From Rhizomicrobium palustre (GTDB lineage: Bacteria > Pseudomonadota > Alphaproteobacteria > Micropepsales > Micropepsaceae), in NCBI RefSeq assembly GCF_011761565.1, contig NZ_JAASRM010000001.1:1116139-1180138 (forward strand): 64,000 nucleotides of DNA, given 5' to 3'. A program made the position numbers and the translations under genes. Of the stretch, positions 27,145-34,854 are shown piece after piece. The notes under the pieces were generated by a model. That model saw only the letters and a list, made by a program, of their open reading frames with translations. It was not told the origin of the DNA and did not search any database. The first letter of the stretch is position 1. The number at the start of each line of letters is the position of its first letter.

Positions 27145-27151
27145 CCCACTG

Positions 27152-27187
27152 CCCCGCCCTCTCTTCTCCCCCGGAGAGAGGGCGGGG
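27152..27187. terminator. Bidirectional GC-rich terminator hairpin
   Basis: Perfect 12-bp stem CCCCGCCCTCTC/GAGAGGGCGGGG with a 12-nt loop, placed between convergent genes (stops at 27144 and 27206). Confidence 0.7.
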
Positions 27188-27205
27188 TCACTCTAGCTTC
27201 GCGCA

Positions 27206-27931
27206 TCACTTTTCTTCCGCCTGCCAGCCACGCATGCGCGCCTGATCGGGTGCGCCAAAGCCGTAATGGGCGGCGAGCCGCGTCAGCGCGAGTTTTAGCA
27301 CCACCTTGGCAGAGCCGCGCGGCCAGCCGCGGCCCTTCTCGCTCTCCTCAAGCCCTTTCAGATAGCAGCAGATATCGAAGAGAAGCTCCGACAGGCCGGG
27401 ACCCGCCGCCTTCATCGCGGCATTGAAGCGCTGGCGCGCAGCGAGTGTGGTCTCGGCCATATCGGGGCGATGCGAGCGCCCGCCAATCGGCATGGCATAA
27501 TTGACGCCCAAGCGCTGCGTGAGCTGGCCGATGGTGTAATCGCGGCGCAGCTTCTCGCCCGCTTCCACCTCAGGCGGGGTGAGCCATCCGAGCCGAGTCA
27601 GGAGCGCGAGCGGAGACTCAGCCGCATTGATCACCACAAAATGCTCGCGGCCATTTTCATCAGCGATCTTGGCGGTTTCCAAAAGCCGATGCTGCTCGGC
27701 GAAGCGTCCGCCATTCGAAAGCCAGTCCTCACCAGCTTTGGCGAGCACGATCATCTCGCCCCCGCTTTCTTTTTTGACCAGGCCGCGCCGCAAAAGCTGC
27801 TCGACCAGCCCGGCCGTCACCTGACGGCGCTTGCCGCGCAATCCCACCACCACAAAGCATGCGCCGTTGAACGGCCGCAGCTTGCCGCCCTCAGAAAGCT
27901 TCTGCAGTACGATCTCGGTTGCGTCAGACAT
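27206..27931 (-). CDS. DUF6456 domain-containing protein
   Basis: 241 residues. The N-terminal half looks like a winged helix (VVGLRGKRRQVTAGLVEQLLRRGLVKK), and the C-terminal DUF6456 domain carries ARQRFNAAMKAAGPGLSELL and DICCYLKGLEESEKGRGWP (about 165-215). Its role is unknown; in alphaproteobacteria the domain occurs with DNA-binding modules. ATG 27931 lies 8 bases behind GAGGA; ATG 27940 is a poorer choice. The first 8 bases overlap the end of the DnaA-IV gene, so the two are co-expressed. Confidence 0.75.
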   Translation of the reverse strand: MSDATEIVLQKLSEGGKLRPFNGACFVVVGLRGKRRQVTAGLVEQLLRRGLVKKESGGEMIVLAKAGEDWLSNGGRFAEQHRLLETAKIADENGREHFVVINAAESPLALLTRLGWLTPPEVEAGEKLRRDYTIGQLTQRLGVNYAMPIGGRSHRPDMAETTLAARQRFNAAMKAAGPGLSELLFDICCYLKGLEESEKGRGWPRGSAKVVLKLALTRLAAHYGFGAPDQARMRGWQAEEK

Positions 27932-28283
27932 GAGGGACATCCTCACGCCCAAGCCGGCCCACAACATGTTCGAGCCAGGCCATGGCCTCATCGAACTCGG
28001 CATCCTCGCGGGCATCCTCGATGCGCTGCACGGCATGGCCCACAGTGGAGCGGTCGCGCCCGAAACATTCGGCGATCTCGCTCAAGGGCATCTCGTAGAC
28101 CAAGCGGCAGAGATACATCGCCACTTGGCGGGCAAAGGCGGCATCCCGCCCACCCCGTATCTCGGCGCAGAGATCGGTAAATTCGACCCCCATCACTTCG
28201 GCGACCACCACCTGCGCCGTGACGGCCCGCGACGCGTCCGGCGGCAACTGGGTGGCTCCCGAAATCCTCATCCATCTGGTCAT
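27924..28283 (-). CDS. Stand-alone DnaA domain IV (DnaA C-terminal HTH) protein
   Basis: 119 residues that correspond only to the DNA-binding domain IV of DnaA: RQVAMYLCRLVYEMPLSEIAE followed by CFGRDRSTVGHAVQRI, the counterpart of the GRDHTTV/A-H signature that reads DnaA boxes. The AAA+ domain III and helicase-loading domain I are absent. ATG 28283 follows GGGGAGAG. It may recognise DnaA-box-like sites without loading helicase, as a transcription factor or replication modulator; this is inference. A cluster of DnaA-box-like sites lies 0.8 kb upstream, at 29104-29146. Confidence 0.82.
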   Translation of the reverse strand: MTRWMRISGATQLPPDASRAVTAQVVVAEVMGVEFTDLCAEIRGGRDAAFARQVAMYLCRLVYEMPLSEIAECFGRDRSTVGHAVQRIEDAREDAEFDEAMAWLEHVVGRLGREDVPHV

Positions 28284-28661
28284 CACTCTCCCCTTCCTGC
28301 TCAATGCTCTCGCGCCATGGTGCGCGAGGAACATTATCCTACAGATTTGGGTGAGGGGGATAGAAAAACAACCGGGAAGGGTGAGTGGGAAGGAAATTCT
28401 CTAGCAACAAGGGCGGTTAGCGCGACATCTCATCAGTGTAAACAAGGGGGATAGCCGTAAAAAGGGTAAACATTTTTCAACCAGAAATATATCACTGGTT
28501 GCAGGTTAATTGTCCCATTTTGTCCTTGAGCTTCGAGGCGCACATTCTGAAAGCAGACTCAGGCCCGCTCTTTTGCCTCCCCAAAGCCACCTTCGAGGAC
28601 CGCCTGAAGACCAACACCGCCGTAACTTTACGGGCCGCCTGCAACAGCTTAAGAGGGACGC
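28284..28661. other. Gene-free divergent promoter region
   Basis: 378 bp between the DnaA-IV gene and a lipoprotein gene. It is AT-richer than its surroundings near 28440-28520 and holds an inverted repeat, CAACCAG-N10-CTGGTTG (28478-28501), with an AT-only core apart from one C. TTATCCTACA at 28334-28343 is a one-off match to a DnaA box. No convincing ORF was seen. Confidence 0.5.
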
Positions 28662-29000
28662 ATGCTGACGCGCCGCTTCCTGAAAACCGCCCTCGTGATC
28701 TTCGCCGCTGGCAGCCTCGCCGGTTGCGGCATTCTCATGCCGACCGCCAAGGACCGCGCCGCCAAGAAAACGCCCGGCTTCAAAAGCGGCTATTCGGATG
28801 GCTGCGCCTCGGCCTCGCTGCAAGGCACCAATCACCGCGCCGAGCAGGTGCGTGACGAGAGCCTTTACAAGACCGACGCCCATTACCGCTCGGGCTGGGC
28901 CAGCGGCTTCACCAACTGCCGCAACAACAACGTCAATCCGCGCAACCAGCCCAATGCAGGCCCGATCCCGGATAACTCCCCCGGCGGCCACCCCTACTAA
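28662..29000 (+). CDS. Small lipoprotein
   Basis: 112 residues with a lipoprotein signal ending in the lipobox LAGC (Cys22). The mature part has two related blocks, GFKSGYSDGCASA and YRSGWASGFTNCR, each with Gly-Tyr/Trp and a Cys, which may form a disulphide. A Pro/Asn-rich tail follows. No family is named. GAGGGACGC precedes the ATG. Confidence 0.7.
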   Translation: MLTRRFLKTALVIFAAGSLAGCGILMPTAKDRAAKKTPGFKSGYSDGCASASLQGTNHRAEQVRDESLYKTDAHYRSGWASGFTNCRNNNVNPRNQPNAGPIPDNSPGGHPY

Positions 29001-29103
29001 GCAATCCTGAAAACCCGCCGCACGCCAAACGTCCGATCGTTTGCGGTACTGCGTTTTGGAGCGACCCGGTAACGCGGCTTTGCCGTCACCGCTGGGGATT
29101 AAT

Positions 29104-29146
29104 TGTGGAAAGTCCCTAGCTTGGCCTGTGGATAAAGTGTGGACAG
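29104..29146 (+). promoter_or_regulatory. Cluster of DnaA-box-like sites
   Basis: TGTGGATAA (29127-29135) is the exact complement of the consensus DnaA box TTATCCACA. TGTGGACAG (29138-29146) repeats it with two mismatches, 11 bases on (one helical turn), and TGTGGAAAG (29104-29112) precedes it. The sites lie in a 336-bp gene-poor stretch (29001-29336). No AT-rich unwinding element is obvious, so this is not called an origin. Confidence 0.4.
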
Positions 29147-29336
29147 AGCGCCCCAGCCGCGTATCCTCAGCCGTCCGAGGCTTTTGCTGATGGGGCAACG
29201 CTATGATCGGATTACTGGTCACCGGCAGTCACGGCTTTGCATCCGGCACAGCACCGCTGGCGCCACCGCGCAGCTTTTGGCGGCGGGTTATCGATTGGCT
29301 GATGGGCCGTTGAGCCCAGCTAACTGAACCAGAGCT

Positions 29337-30377
29337 TCACTTTCCCGGCGCGATATCCTCGAGCACGATGAGGTGGATGTCGCGCTTGGGCACGAAATTC
29401 TCCGCGGAAAATTCGAAGCTGGTTGGGCCGGTCTTCTTCAGCGCGCCATCCCAGCAGAGCGAGAGGATGTTCTCAGGCTTGCCCTTATCGAGGGTGAGAT
29501 GAAAGCGCCCGATGGGCCCCTGCCAATTGCCCGCGGTTGAAAGTATGTAAGACGTCTCATTGGCCAGCATATAGCCGCCCATATCGGGATTGGCCGCCTT
29601 GGCCTTGCCGGTCTTTTCTTCCAGCGCAGCCCAGCTCGGCGCGTCGAAGCAATAATCCTGATCGCTGTATTTATCGTGGCGCTTCATATAGGCGGTCGAA
29701 AAGAAGGACGAGCCGGTGACGGGCTGATATTCGTGTTCGATGACCACGGTCTTGCCCGCCGGGAATTTCTGCGGCCAATAAAGCCGCGTCTTCACCATCC
29801 AATGTGGAACCACATCGGCTTTTTTGACGAGCTTGCCATTCTCGCGGGTTTCGGCCTCGAATACTTCCACCAGCCCCGCAGCTTCCAGCATCTTGAGCTT
29901 GGCGAGCGGCAGCTTGTCGAGCGCGATATAGCCATCACCCGCTACCGGATTGACGGGCGCGCCTTGCGCCTTAAGACGCTCGGTAACGTCCTTGCCCTTG
30001 AAGAAGGCGCGCTGCTCGATGTTGAAGGGCACCTTCTTGCCGTCGACCACCGCCGTGAACCCGATGAAGTTTTGCGGGTCGTCGGTCAGCGTGCCGACGG
30101 CGCTGCCGTAATAGGCGTTGGTGTCGATATCGGGCAGCGGGAAAGCCACCAAGGTTTCGACATCGCGCCGCGTCGGATTGAGAAACTCAAAACGAATGCG
30201 GACTTTCCTGGAGCTGACGTAAAGATCTTCAGCGGCCATTTTCACCGGGGTGTTCTTGGTGAAAACAATACTGCCTGCGCTCAGCATGGCGGAGCTATCA
30301 TCGGCCAAAGCTGCTGAAAACAGCGCGCCCGAGATCAACACAACAGCCGCACCGGCCTTCAAACTCACGCCCCGCAT
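29337..30377 (-). CDS. DUF4424 family periplasmic protein
   Basis: 346 residues with a cleavable signal peptide (AALA-DDSS, about 25). The mature protein is beta-rich and carries family landmarks YVSSRKVRIRFEF, VAFPLPDID, a long middle with YWPQKFPAGKTVVIEHEY (about 210-227), and a C-terminal IGRFHLTLDKG block. The function of DUF4424 is unknown. Single-gene unit. Confidence 0.8.
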   Translation of the reverse strand: MRGVSLKAGAAVVLISGALFSAALADDSSAMLSAGSIVFTKNTPVKMAAEDLYVSSRKVRIRFEFLNPTRRDVETLVAFPLPDIDTNAYYGSAVGTLTDDPQNFIGFTAVVDGKKVPFNIEQRAFFKGKDVTERLKAQGAPVNPVAGDGYIALDKLPLAKLKMLEAAGLVEVFEAETRENGKLVKKADVVPHWMVKTRLYWPQKFPAGKTVVIEHEYQPVTGSSFFSTAYMKRHDKYSDQDYCFDAPSWAALEEKTGKAKAANPDMGGYMLANETSYILSTAGNWQGPIGRFHLTLDKGKPENILSLCWDGALKKTGPTSFEFSAENFVPKRDIHLIVLEDIAPGK

Positions 30378-30465
30378 TCCTGCCCCCGCCTCTTTGGCTG
30401 GCGCAGTTTAGGCATGTTTTTCCGTCAGGGACTATTCCGCAAAAGGCAGCGCCTTAAAAAGATTA

Positions 30466-30492
30466 TGGGGCCGGCGAACAGCACCGGCCCCA
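30466..30492 (-). terminator. Terminator downstream of the merR gene
   Basis: Perfect 9-bp stem TGGGGCCGG/CCGGCCCCA with a 9-nt loop, followed on the minus strand by ATAATCTTTTT. It lies 44 bases after the regulator stop. Confidence 0.75.
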
Positions 30493-30535
30493 CAAAGCTT
30501 CAGTTACCAAAATACAGCTTCAACTACCCAAATAC

Positions 30536-30967
30536 TCAGGCAGCAGCGGCAGCAGGCGCTTCGGCGGGTTCGCCGAGCGGGGCAGCCTTATCCGCCTCGA
30601 TGTCGGAAAGATGCTGATCGATCTCGACCAGGCTGCGCTTCAATTCGTTGATCGCAATGTCGATATCCACCTTCTGCTTTTCGAAAGCGACGATGCGTTC
30701 CTCGCACTTCTTACGCGCGTGGCTGAGCTGCCGCGAATTGTCGGCCTGGTTGTACATATCGAGATATTCGCGGATTTCAGCCAGCGAGAAGCCAAGCCGG
30801 CGACCACGAAGAATGAGAATGATCCGCGCACGGTCCTTCACCGAGTAAATGCGAGTCTGACCGCGCCGCTCCGGGCCGATCAGTCCTTCATCCTCGTAAA
30901 AACGCAACGTACGTGCCGTAACGGAAAATTCCTTAGTGAGCTGTCGAATCGTAAACGTCCTGTTCAT
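30536..30967 (-). CDS. MerR family transcriptional regulator (LiuR-like)
   Basis: 143 residues: a MerR winged HTH (FTIRQLTKEFSVTARTLRFYEDEGLIGPERRG, here given in two reads as FTIRQLTKEFSV and TARTLRFYEDEGLI), then a long dimerisation helix (about 75-120) and a Glu/Ala-rich tail. There are no Cys clusters for metal or redox sensing. In sequence style it is closest to the LiuR group that controls branched-chain amino acid and acyl-CoA catabolism, but no such genes are adjacent. ATG 30967 follows GGGAACAC. Two overlapping inverted repeats lie upstream. Confidence 0.82.
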   Translation of the reverse strand: MNRTFTIRQLTKEFSVTARTLRFYEDEGLIGPERRGQTRIYSVKDRARIILILRGRRLGFSLAEIREYLDMYNQADNSRQLSHARKKCEERIVAFEKQKVDIDIAINELKRSLVEIDQHLSDIEADKAAPLGEPAEAPAAAAA

Positions 30968-31041
30968 GTGTTCCCATCGCTCCACATTGGGGGCCCGGCT
31001 GCGGTTGGCCATTCATTGGCTCTTGGGTCACGTGCCCTGAT

Positions 31042-31081
31042 TAACATCAGACTAGGGGATGTTACGTATGCCGCAACGTAA
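31042..31081 (-). promoter_or_regulatory. Overlapping inverted repeats upstream of merR
   Basis: TAACATC-N9-GATGTTA (31042-31064) overlaps TTACGT-N8-ACGTAA (31062-31081), 75-114 bases before the regulator start. The second has the ACGT-centred arms seen in MerR/LiuR operators and may be the autoregulatory site. Confidence 0.45.
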
Positions 31082-31588
31082 GGGTCAAGCGATGCCCTAG
31101 GGTAATGGTAGTACTTTTCTAAAAGAGTTTACCGCAAAAAGCGAACATATGTTGTCTCTTTTAGTTGGTTATTACTCGCATATTAGAATGAATTCAGCTT
31201 TGTTTCTCGGCACTTATAGGTTTCGGAATGTCCCCAATTCTCATTAAGGTGGTCGTCCAAATTTTTGTGGGACAAATTTGAGACCTTTACCCCAACGCCT
31301 CCGGCAGTCTCCTAAAAGATGATTTTTGAGGGTCGTTCGGGACTACTACGCGCCAAAAGCACTTCGGCTGCAGATTCTCCGCGCCGGAAGTCCTCGTGAT
31401 TTCTCCCCTCAGGGAATACAAAATGAGGCGAACCGCCGCTGTCCCACCGGCGACGGAGTTCACGAGGGGGGAAGACAAAAGCGCGTGAGTTTCCTATCTC
31501 TCAAACGATGACGCTGGATACCAGAGAACACGCTCGCGCGACCGGGCTCAAAAAGGCCGGGACGGCCTAAGCCCAGGAGAGGATACCC
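31082..31588. other. AT-rich intergenic stretch with inverted repeats
   Basis: 507 bp without a credible gene. Inverted repeats: CTAAAAGAG/CTCTTTTAG (31119-31164, 28-nt spacer) and CAAATTT-N9-AAATTTG (31258-31280). Nearer the next gene GGGCT (31544-31548)/AGCCC (31570-31574) encloses GGCC/GGCC in a nested hairpin just before its ribosome binding site. Base composition from 31100 to 31280 is much AT-richer than the neighbours. Confidence 0.5.
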
Positions 31589-32374
31589 ATGCGCCATCAG
31601 CCACTTCTGGCCCGCCTGTCGTTTGCTGCCTTCCTGATCGGGCTTACCATCGCTGCGGTGGCCTGCGGAGGAACTCGCGCGGGCCATTGGACACTCGATT
31701 TCGGCATCAAGGTGCTGATCCCGGGCCTAGGCTTCGGCATTACCGGGCTGTTTCTGGGGGCGGCCTGGATCTGGCGCGCGCTTGCCATGAACAACAGCCT
31801 GGGCTGGCGGCTTGGCACGATCGGGCTGATCGGCTCGGCGATTCTGACCGGCATTCCGGCCAATCATCTCTGGCTCACCTACAGCCTGCCGCCGATCCAC
31901 GATATTTCGACTGATATCGGCAATGCGCCCGAGTTCGTTACCCTCAAACGTCTGCGCCAAGGCGCGCCCAATCCGGCGAGCTATGACGGCCCCACGGTCG
32001 TGACCTATGGCGGCGAACGCATGACCACCTCTGTGGCGCAGAAATATACCTGGCAGGAAATCAAATCGCTTGAGCCGCTCGACAACCGCATGCCGCAGCC
32101 GCGCCTGGTCGCCAAATATTTCTGGCGCGCCCTCAACGCGGTGAACGGTCTCGGCTGGACGGTGGCCGCGTTCAATCTCAAGGATGGCCGCATCGAAGCG
32201 ACCAGCACCTCGCCCTTCTTCGGCATTGTTTCCGATATCGTGATCCGGGTGAAGCCCGCGGGCTCCTTCGGCGCGCGCATCGATATCCGCGCCAAGAGCC
32301 GCGTCGGCCAAAGCGATGCCGGACGCAACGCGGCTTTGGTCAAAGCCTTCTTGAAGCGCGAGTCCGGGCACTAA
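31589..32374 (+). CDS. DUF1499 domain-containing membrane protein
   Basis: 261 residues: two or three N-terminal TM segments (about 8-28, 40-63, 75-95), then a soluble DUF1499 domain (about 105-255) ending in the typical IDIRAKSRVGQSDAGRNAALVKAFL. Function unknown. ATG 31589 follows GGAGAGG. Its last 4 bases overlap the stop of the convergent gene. Confidence 0.82.
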   Translation: MRHQPLLARLSFAAFLIGLTIAAVACGGTRAGHWTLDFGIKVLIPGLGFGITGLFLGAAWIWRALAMNNSLGWRLGTIGLIGSAILTGIPANHLWLTYSLPPIHDISTDIGNAPEFVTLKRLRQGAPNPASYDGPTVVTYGGERMTTSVAQKYTWQEIKSLEPLDNRMPQPRLVAKYFWRALNAVNGLGWTVAAFNLKDGRIEATSTSPFFGIVSDIVIRVKPAGSFGARIDIRAKSRVGQSDAGRNAALVKAFLKRESGH

Positions 32375-32676
32375 TCCACTTGGATCAGCGCGATGCGGAA
32401 GCCGCGATATTTCTTGCGCAGCGCCATCAGCGTGACGAAGAGGCTCCAGATGAGGCCGATCGCGCCACCGGCAATCTGGGCATAGACCTTTACCCCCTCG
32501 ATGCTGGTGAAATGGGTGATCGCGGCGGCAAGGCCAAGCACGAAACCGATGACAAAGGCTAAGACGAACGCCCCCACCGCCCCGCGCCACACCAACAGCC
32601 ACCAGATCGCCACGACTTGGCGGAAACCGGGTTCGATCTCTTCCGGAATCCGGCAATAGGGCAGTTTCTCGTCCAT
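32371..32676 (-). CDS. Small membrane protein, hypothetical
   Basis: 101 residues with two clear TM segments (about 32-55 and 66-86) and a basic C-terminal region. No family is recognised. ATG 32676 follows GGGGGGATTAAGC; the upstream extension of the frame has no ribosome binding site. Convergent with the DUF1499 gene. Confidence 0.6.
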   Translation of the reverse strand: MDEKLPYCRIPEEIEPGFRQVVAIWWLLVWRGAVGAFVLAFVIGFVLGLAAAITHFTSIEGVKVYAQIAGGAIGLIWSLFVTLMALRKKYRGFRIALIQVD

Positions 32677-32846
32677 GCTTAATCCCCCCAAAAGGCGCTG
32701 CGCTCTGCGCGGGATGCGCCTCGCAACCCCGAAGTGAGAATAGCCTGATTTCGCGTTCACCGCACCCGCGGCATTAAGCATGGCCAAAGCATTTCGGTAG
32801 GCTTTTTCATCAGCCCGCGTAGAGTATCCGGGGGAGGCGGGATCAG

Positions 32847-33473
32847 ATGCAGGACGACGACGAGGCACCGATACAGAGCAGCGGCGCAGCGCCCGAGACG
32901 CATAAGCTGATAGCCTGGGCCTTATGCGTGGCCGTGTTATTGGGCCCGGCGGCGCTGGTGTGGTTTGTGCGGGTGGTGGCGCTGATCGCGGGCTGCGCGC
33001 CGGGGCCGGGGCTTTGTCACGGTCTGCCGCTGGGCGCAGGCTTTCGCGACGCCTTGAATTTCTGCTGGGCGATCTCGGCCAACCCTTACATCGTGATCGG
33101 CTTGTCGATCGTGGCGGCGCTTCTGGCCTTCCGCATCTTTCGGCCGATGCTGGGCACGCTGACTCTGTTGATGCTGCCCGCCACCGCGCTGCTTCTGCCG
33201 CTGCTCGCCGTCTTTGTCAGCCGCTATGAGGATTGCCCGGTTTCAAGCGATGGCATCGGCTCCTGTCAGCTCTGGGGCGCCTCGATGGGGATGGCCTTCC
33301 ACAACGCCGCGCTGGCGCGCGACATGATCTACAACATCCTGCCCTATACTTTCGCGCTGACGGTGATGATGGGGCTTTTGGGATTCTTCTTCGCGCGGCC
33401 TAAACCGCCCCGCGCGCCGCACGCCATGGCGCATATGCAGCGCCCGTTTGGCGAGGAATGGGGCGGGCGCTAA
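32847..33473 (+). CDS. Hypothetical membrane protein
   Basis: 208 residues with five or so hydrophobic segments (about 20-48, 74-94, 98-122, 160-180) and several cysteines in extracytoplasmic loops (CAPGPGLC; CPVSSDGIGSC), which could form disulphides. Acidic N-terminus. No family is known. Divergent from the small membrane gene at 32371-32676. Confidence 0.6.
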   Translation: MQDDDEAPIQSSGAAPETHKLIAWALCVAVLLGPAALVWFVRVVALIAGCAPGPGLCHGLPLGAGFRDALNFCWAISANPYIVIGLSIVAALLAFRIFRPMLGTLTLLMLPATALLLPLLAVFVSRYEDCPVSSDGIGSCQLWGASMGMAFHNAALARDMIYNILPYTFALTVMMGLLGFFFARPKPPRAPHAMAHMQRPFGEEWGGR

Positions 33474-33491
33474 TCCGCCCCATCGCAGTCC

Positions 33492-33845
33492 TTAATAGGG
33501 CTTGTAATCCAAGGCGTGGACCAAGCCGCGGATGGTGCGGTAGAGGAACCAGACGACCAGCACCGGATAGACCAGAAGCCCAATGCCGATCAGGCAGAGC
33601 GGCAAGGCGGCCAGGCCAATCACCAGGCTGATCCAGAAGGTCGAGATGATCGCCTCCCAGTGGCTTTCCCAGAGCGTGCCGCGGGCCTCGCCGCGCTGCA
33701 CATAGGCGAGGATCACCCCGCCAATGGTCGCCATATGCAAGGTCGGCCAGCCGACCAGGAACAGGATGTAAGCCACAATGGCGAGCGTCCGATTGGAATC
33801 GGTCGTCACCGGGGGGTTCTGCTCGTTCACCGCGTGGTCGGCCAT
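33492..33845 (-). CDS. DUF4870-like membrane protein
   Basis: 117 residues with three TM segments in the DUF4870/YlxR-neighbour style: LAIVAYILFLVGW, then a loop with ESHWEAIISTFWISLVIG, and a third segment ending FLYRTIRGLVHAL. Function unknown. The domain match rests on the paired His-Trp loop and the conserved RTIRG end. Confidence 0.65.
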   Translation of the reverse strand: MADHAVNEQNPPVTTDSNRTLAIVAYILFLVGWPTLHMATIGGVILAYVQRGEARGTLWESHWEAIISTFWISLVIGLAALPLCLIGIGLLVYPVLVVWFLYRTIRGLVHALDYKPY

Positions 33846-34110
33846 GGGCGCCGCCTCTCCTGAATTCTAGTTTAGAATGTGGGAAGGGCCTTGGGGGTTT
33901 TCAATATTATGAAATTCGAATAGCCGCGCATGGCTTCCGCGTATTTCACGCAGGGCTTTGCGATAACACTCGCCGGGGAGCAAAAGGTAACATTTCGCGA
34001 CAGTCCCCATGGCAAAAATGTCATGGAATTGCAGGCGGTTCGCTCTTGTCCTGCCACAAAGTAAGGCCATATCTGGAGCATGAGCTGAGGGGGCAGACGG
34101 GAGAGAACCG

Positions 34111-34293
34111 ATGCCGAGCTATGACATCCGCTATCTGAACGAGGACGGCACCGTCCGCGCCAAGATCGCCACCGAATGCACCAATGACATGCAGGCCAAG
34201 GTGATGGCCCATGCCATGATCGCGTCCGGCACCCGCCGCATCGAGATATGGGACGGCCCCACCCTCGTCTACGAACGCCCGCAAAATCATTGA
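34111..34293 (+). CDS. Small conserved-looking hypothetical protein
   Basis: 60-residue soluble protein with an even mix of strand and helix (YDIRYLNEDGTVRAKI, then a helix, then RRIEIWDGPTLVYERP). A good ribosome binding site (GGGAGAGAACCG) precedes the ATG. No family is recognised. The upstream 265 bp hold only a weak minus-strand ORF (33867-34070). Confidence 0.6.
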   Translation: MPSYDIRYLNEDGTVRAKIATECTNDMQAKVMAHAMIASGTRRIEIWDGPTLVYERPQNH

Positions 34294-34301
34294 GCCCCAA
34301 T

Positions 34302-34446
34302 TGTCATCCCGGACGCGCCCCACGTGCTTTAGGCGCCTGAAAGATGCGGCGCGATCCGGGACCCACTCGGAAGTCTTTCAGACGTTGAAGTGGGTCCCGG
34401 CTCGGCGTGCCCGTTGCTCCGCAACGCGCCCTTGGCCGGGATGACA
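34302..34446. repeat. Long palindromic intergenic repeat, TGTCATCCCGG family, copy 2
   Basis: 145-bp element with the same arms as copy 1 (34302-34312 and 34436-34446) plus an inner GATCCGGGACCCACT/AGTGGGTCCCGGCTC pair. It lies exactly between convergent stops (34293 and 34450), as copy 1 does. Confidence 0.8.
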
Positions 34447-34449
34447 GAC

Positions 34450-34716
34450 TTAGTGTTCCCCGCCTTTCATGGCGTCGCCCTTCATGGCATCGCCTTTCAT
34501 CGCATCTTTCTTCGCCGGCTTTTTCTTCGTCATCATGGCGTCGTGACCCTTCATCGACCCGCCTTTCATGGCATCGCCTTTCATGGCGTCACCTTTCATC
34601 GCACCCCCCTTCATGGCGTCATGGCTTTTCATCGCCCCACCCGACATGGCATCCGGCTCGGCATAGGCCGCGGACACAAAGAGCGCGAGGGCGGAGGCGG
34701 CAATCAAAGCTTTCAT
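34450..34716 (-). CDS. Secreted pentapeptide MXKDX-repeat protein
   Basis: 88 residues: a signal peptide (cleavage near AYA-EPDA, about 20) and a mature part made almost wholly of five-residue repeats of the form DAMKG (DAMKGDAMKGDAMKGG and similar), with one KKKPAKK break. It matches the MXKDX-repeat family of small exported proteins with unknown function; the regular Met suggests metal or oxidant contact. A SigF-type promoter motif lies 50-75 bases upstream on the same strand, so it is a likely member of the adjacent sigma regulon. Confidence 0.8.
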   Translation of the reverse strand: MKALIAASALALFVSAAYAEPDAMSGGAMKSHDAMKGGAMKGDAMKGDAMKGGSMKGHDAMMTKKKPAKKDAMKGDAMKGDAMKGGEH

Positions 34717-34765
34717 CTGTATCTCCCAAAGCTGGTTATACCCGTCTACGGGCTGTAACGATGTA

Positions 34766-34791
34766 TTCGCGGCTGCGGATTTTGCGGTTAC
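34766..34791 (-). promoter_or_regulatory. Candidate SigF-type ECF promoter for the MXKDX gene
   Basis: On the minus strand GTAACC (34791-34786), 16 bases, then CGAA (34769-34766). This is the GTAACC-N16-CGAA motif described for Caulobacter SigF. It faces the MXKDX gene. Confidence 0.65.
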
Positions 34792-34814
34792 ATCCAAAAC
34801 CGCATAAAAAGCCT

Positions 34815-34840
34815 GTAACCAACCGGGGCCCCGATGCGAA
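34815..34840 (+). promoter_or_regulatory. Candidate SigF-type ECF promoter for the sigma-nrsF operon
   Basis: GTAACC (34815-34820), exactly 16 bases, then CGAA (34837-34840). It is identical in motif and spacing to the minus-strand copy 24 bases away, and it precedes the sigma gene, which implies autoregulation. It overlaps the ATG at 34834, so translation must begin further down. Confidence 0.65.
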
Positions 34841-34854
34841 AGCATCCAGAGACC

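Noticed and set aside
28284-29336. Chromosomal replication origin
   Set aside because: One perfect DnaA box and a few near matches occur, but there is no box array, no clear unwinding element and no typical origin neighbour gene.
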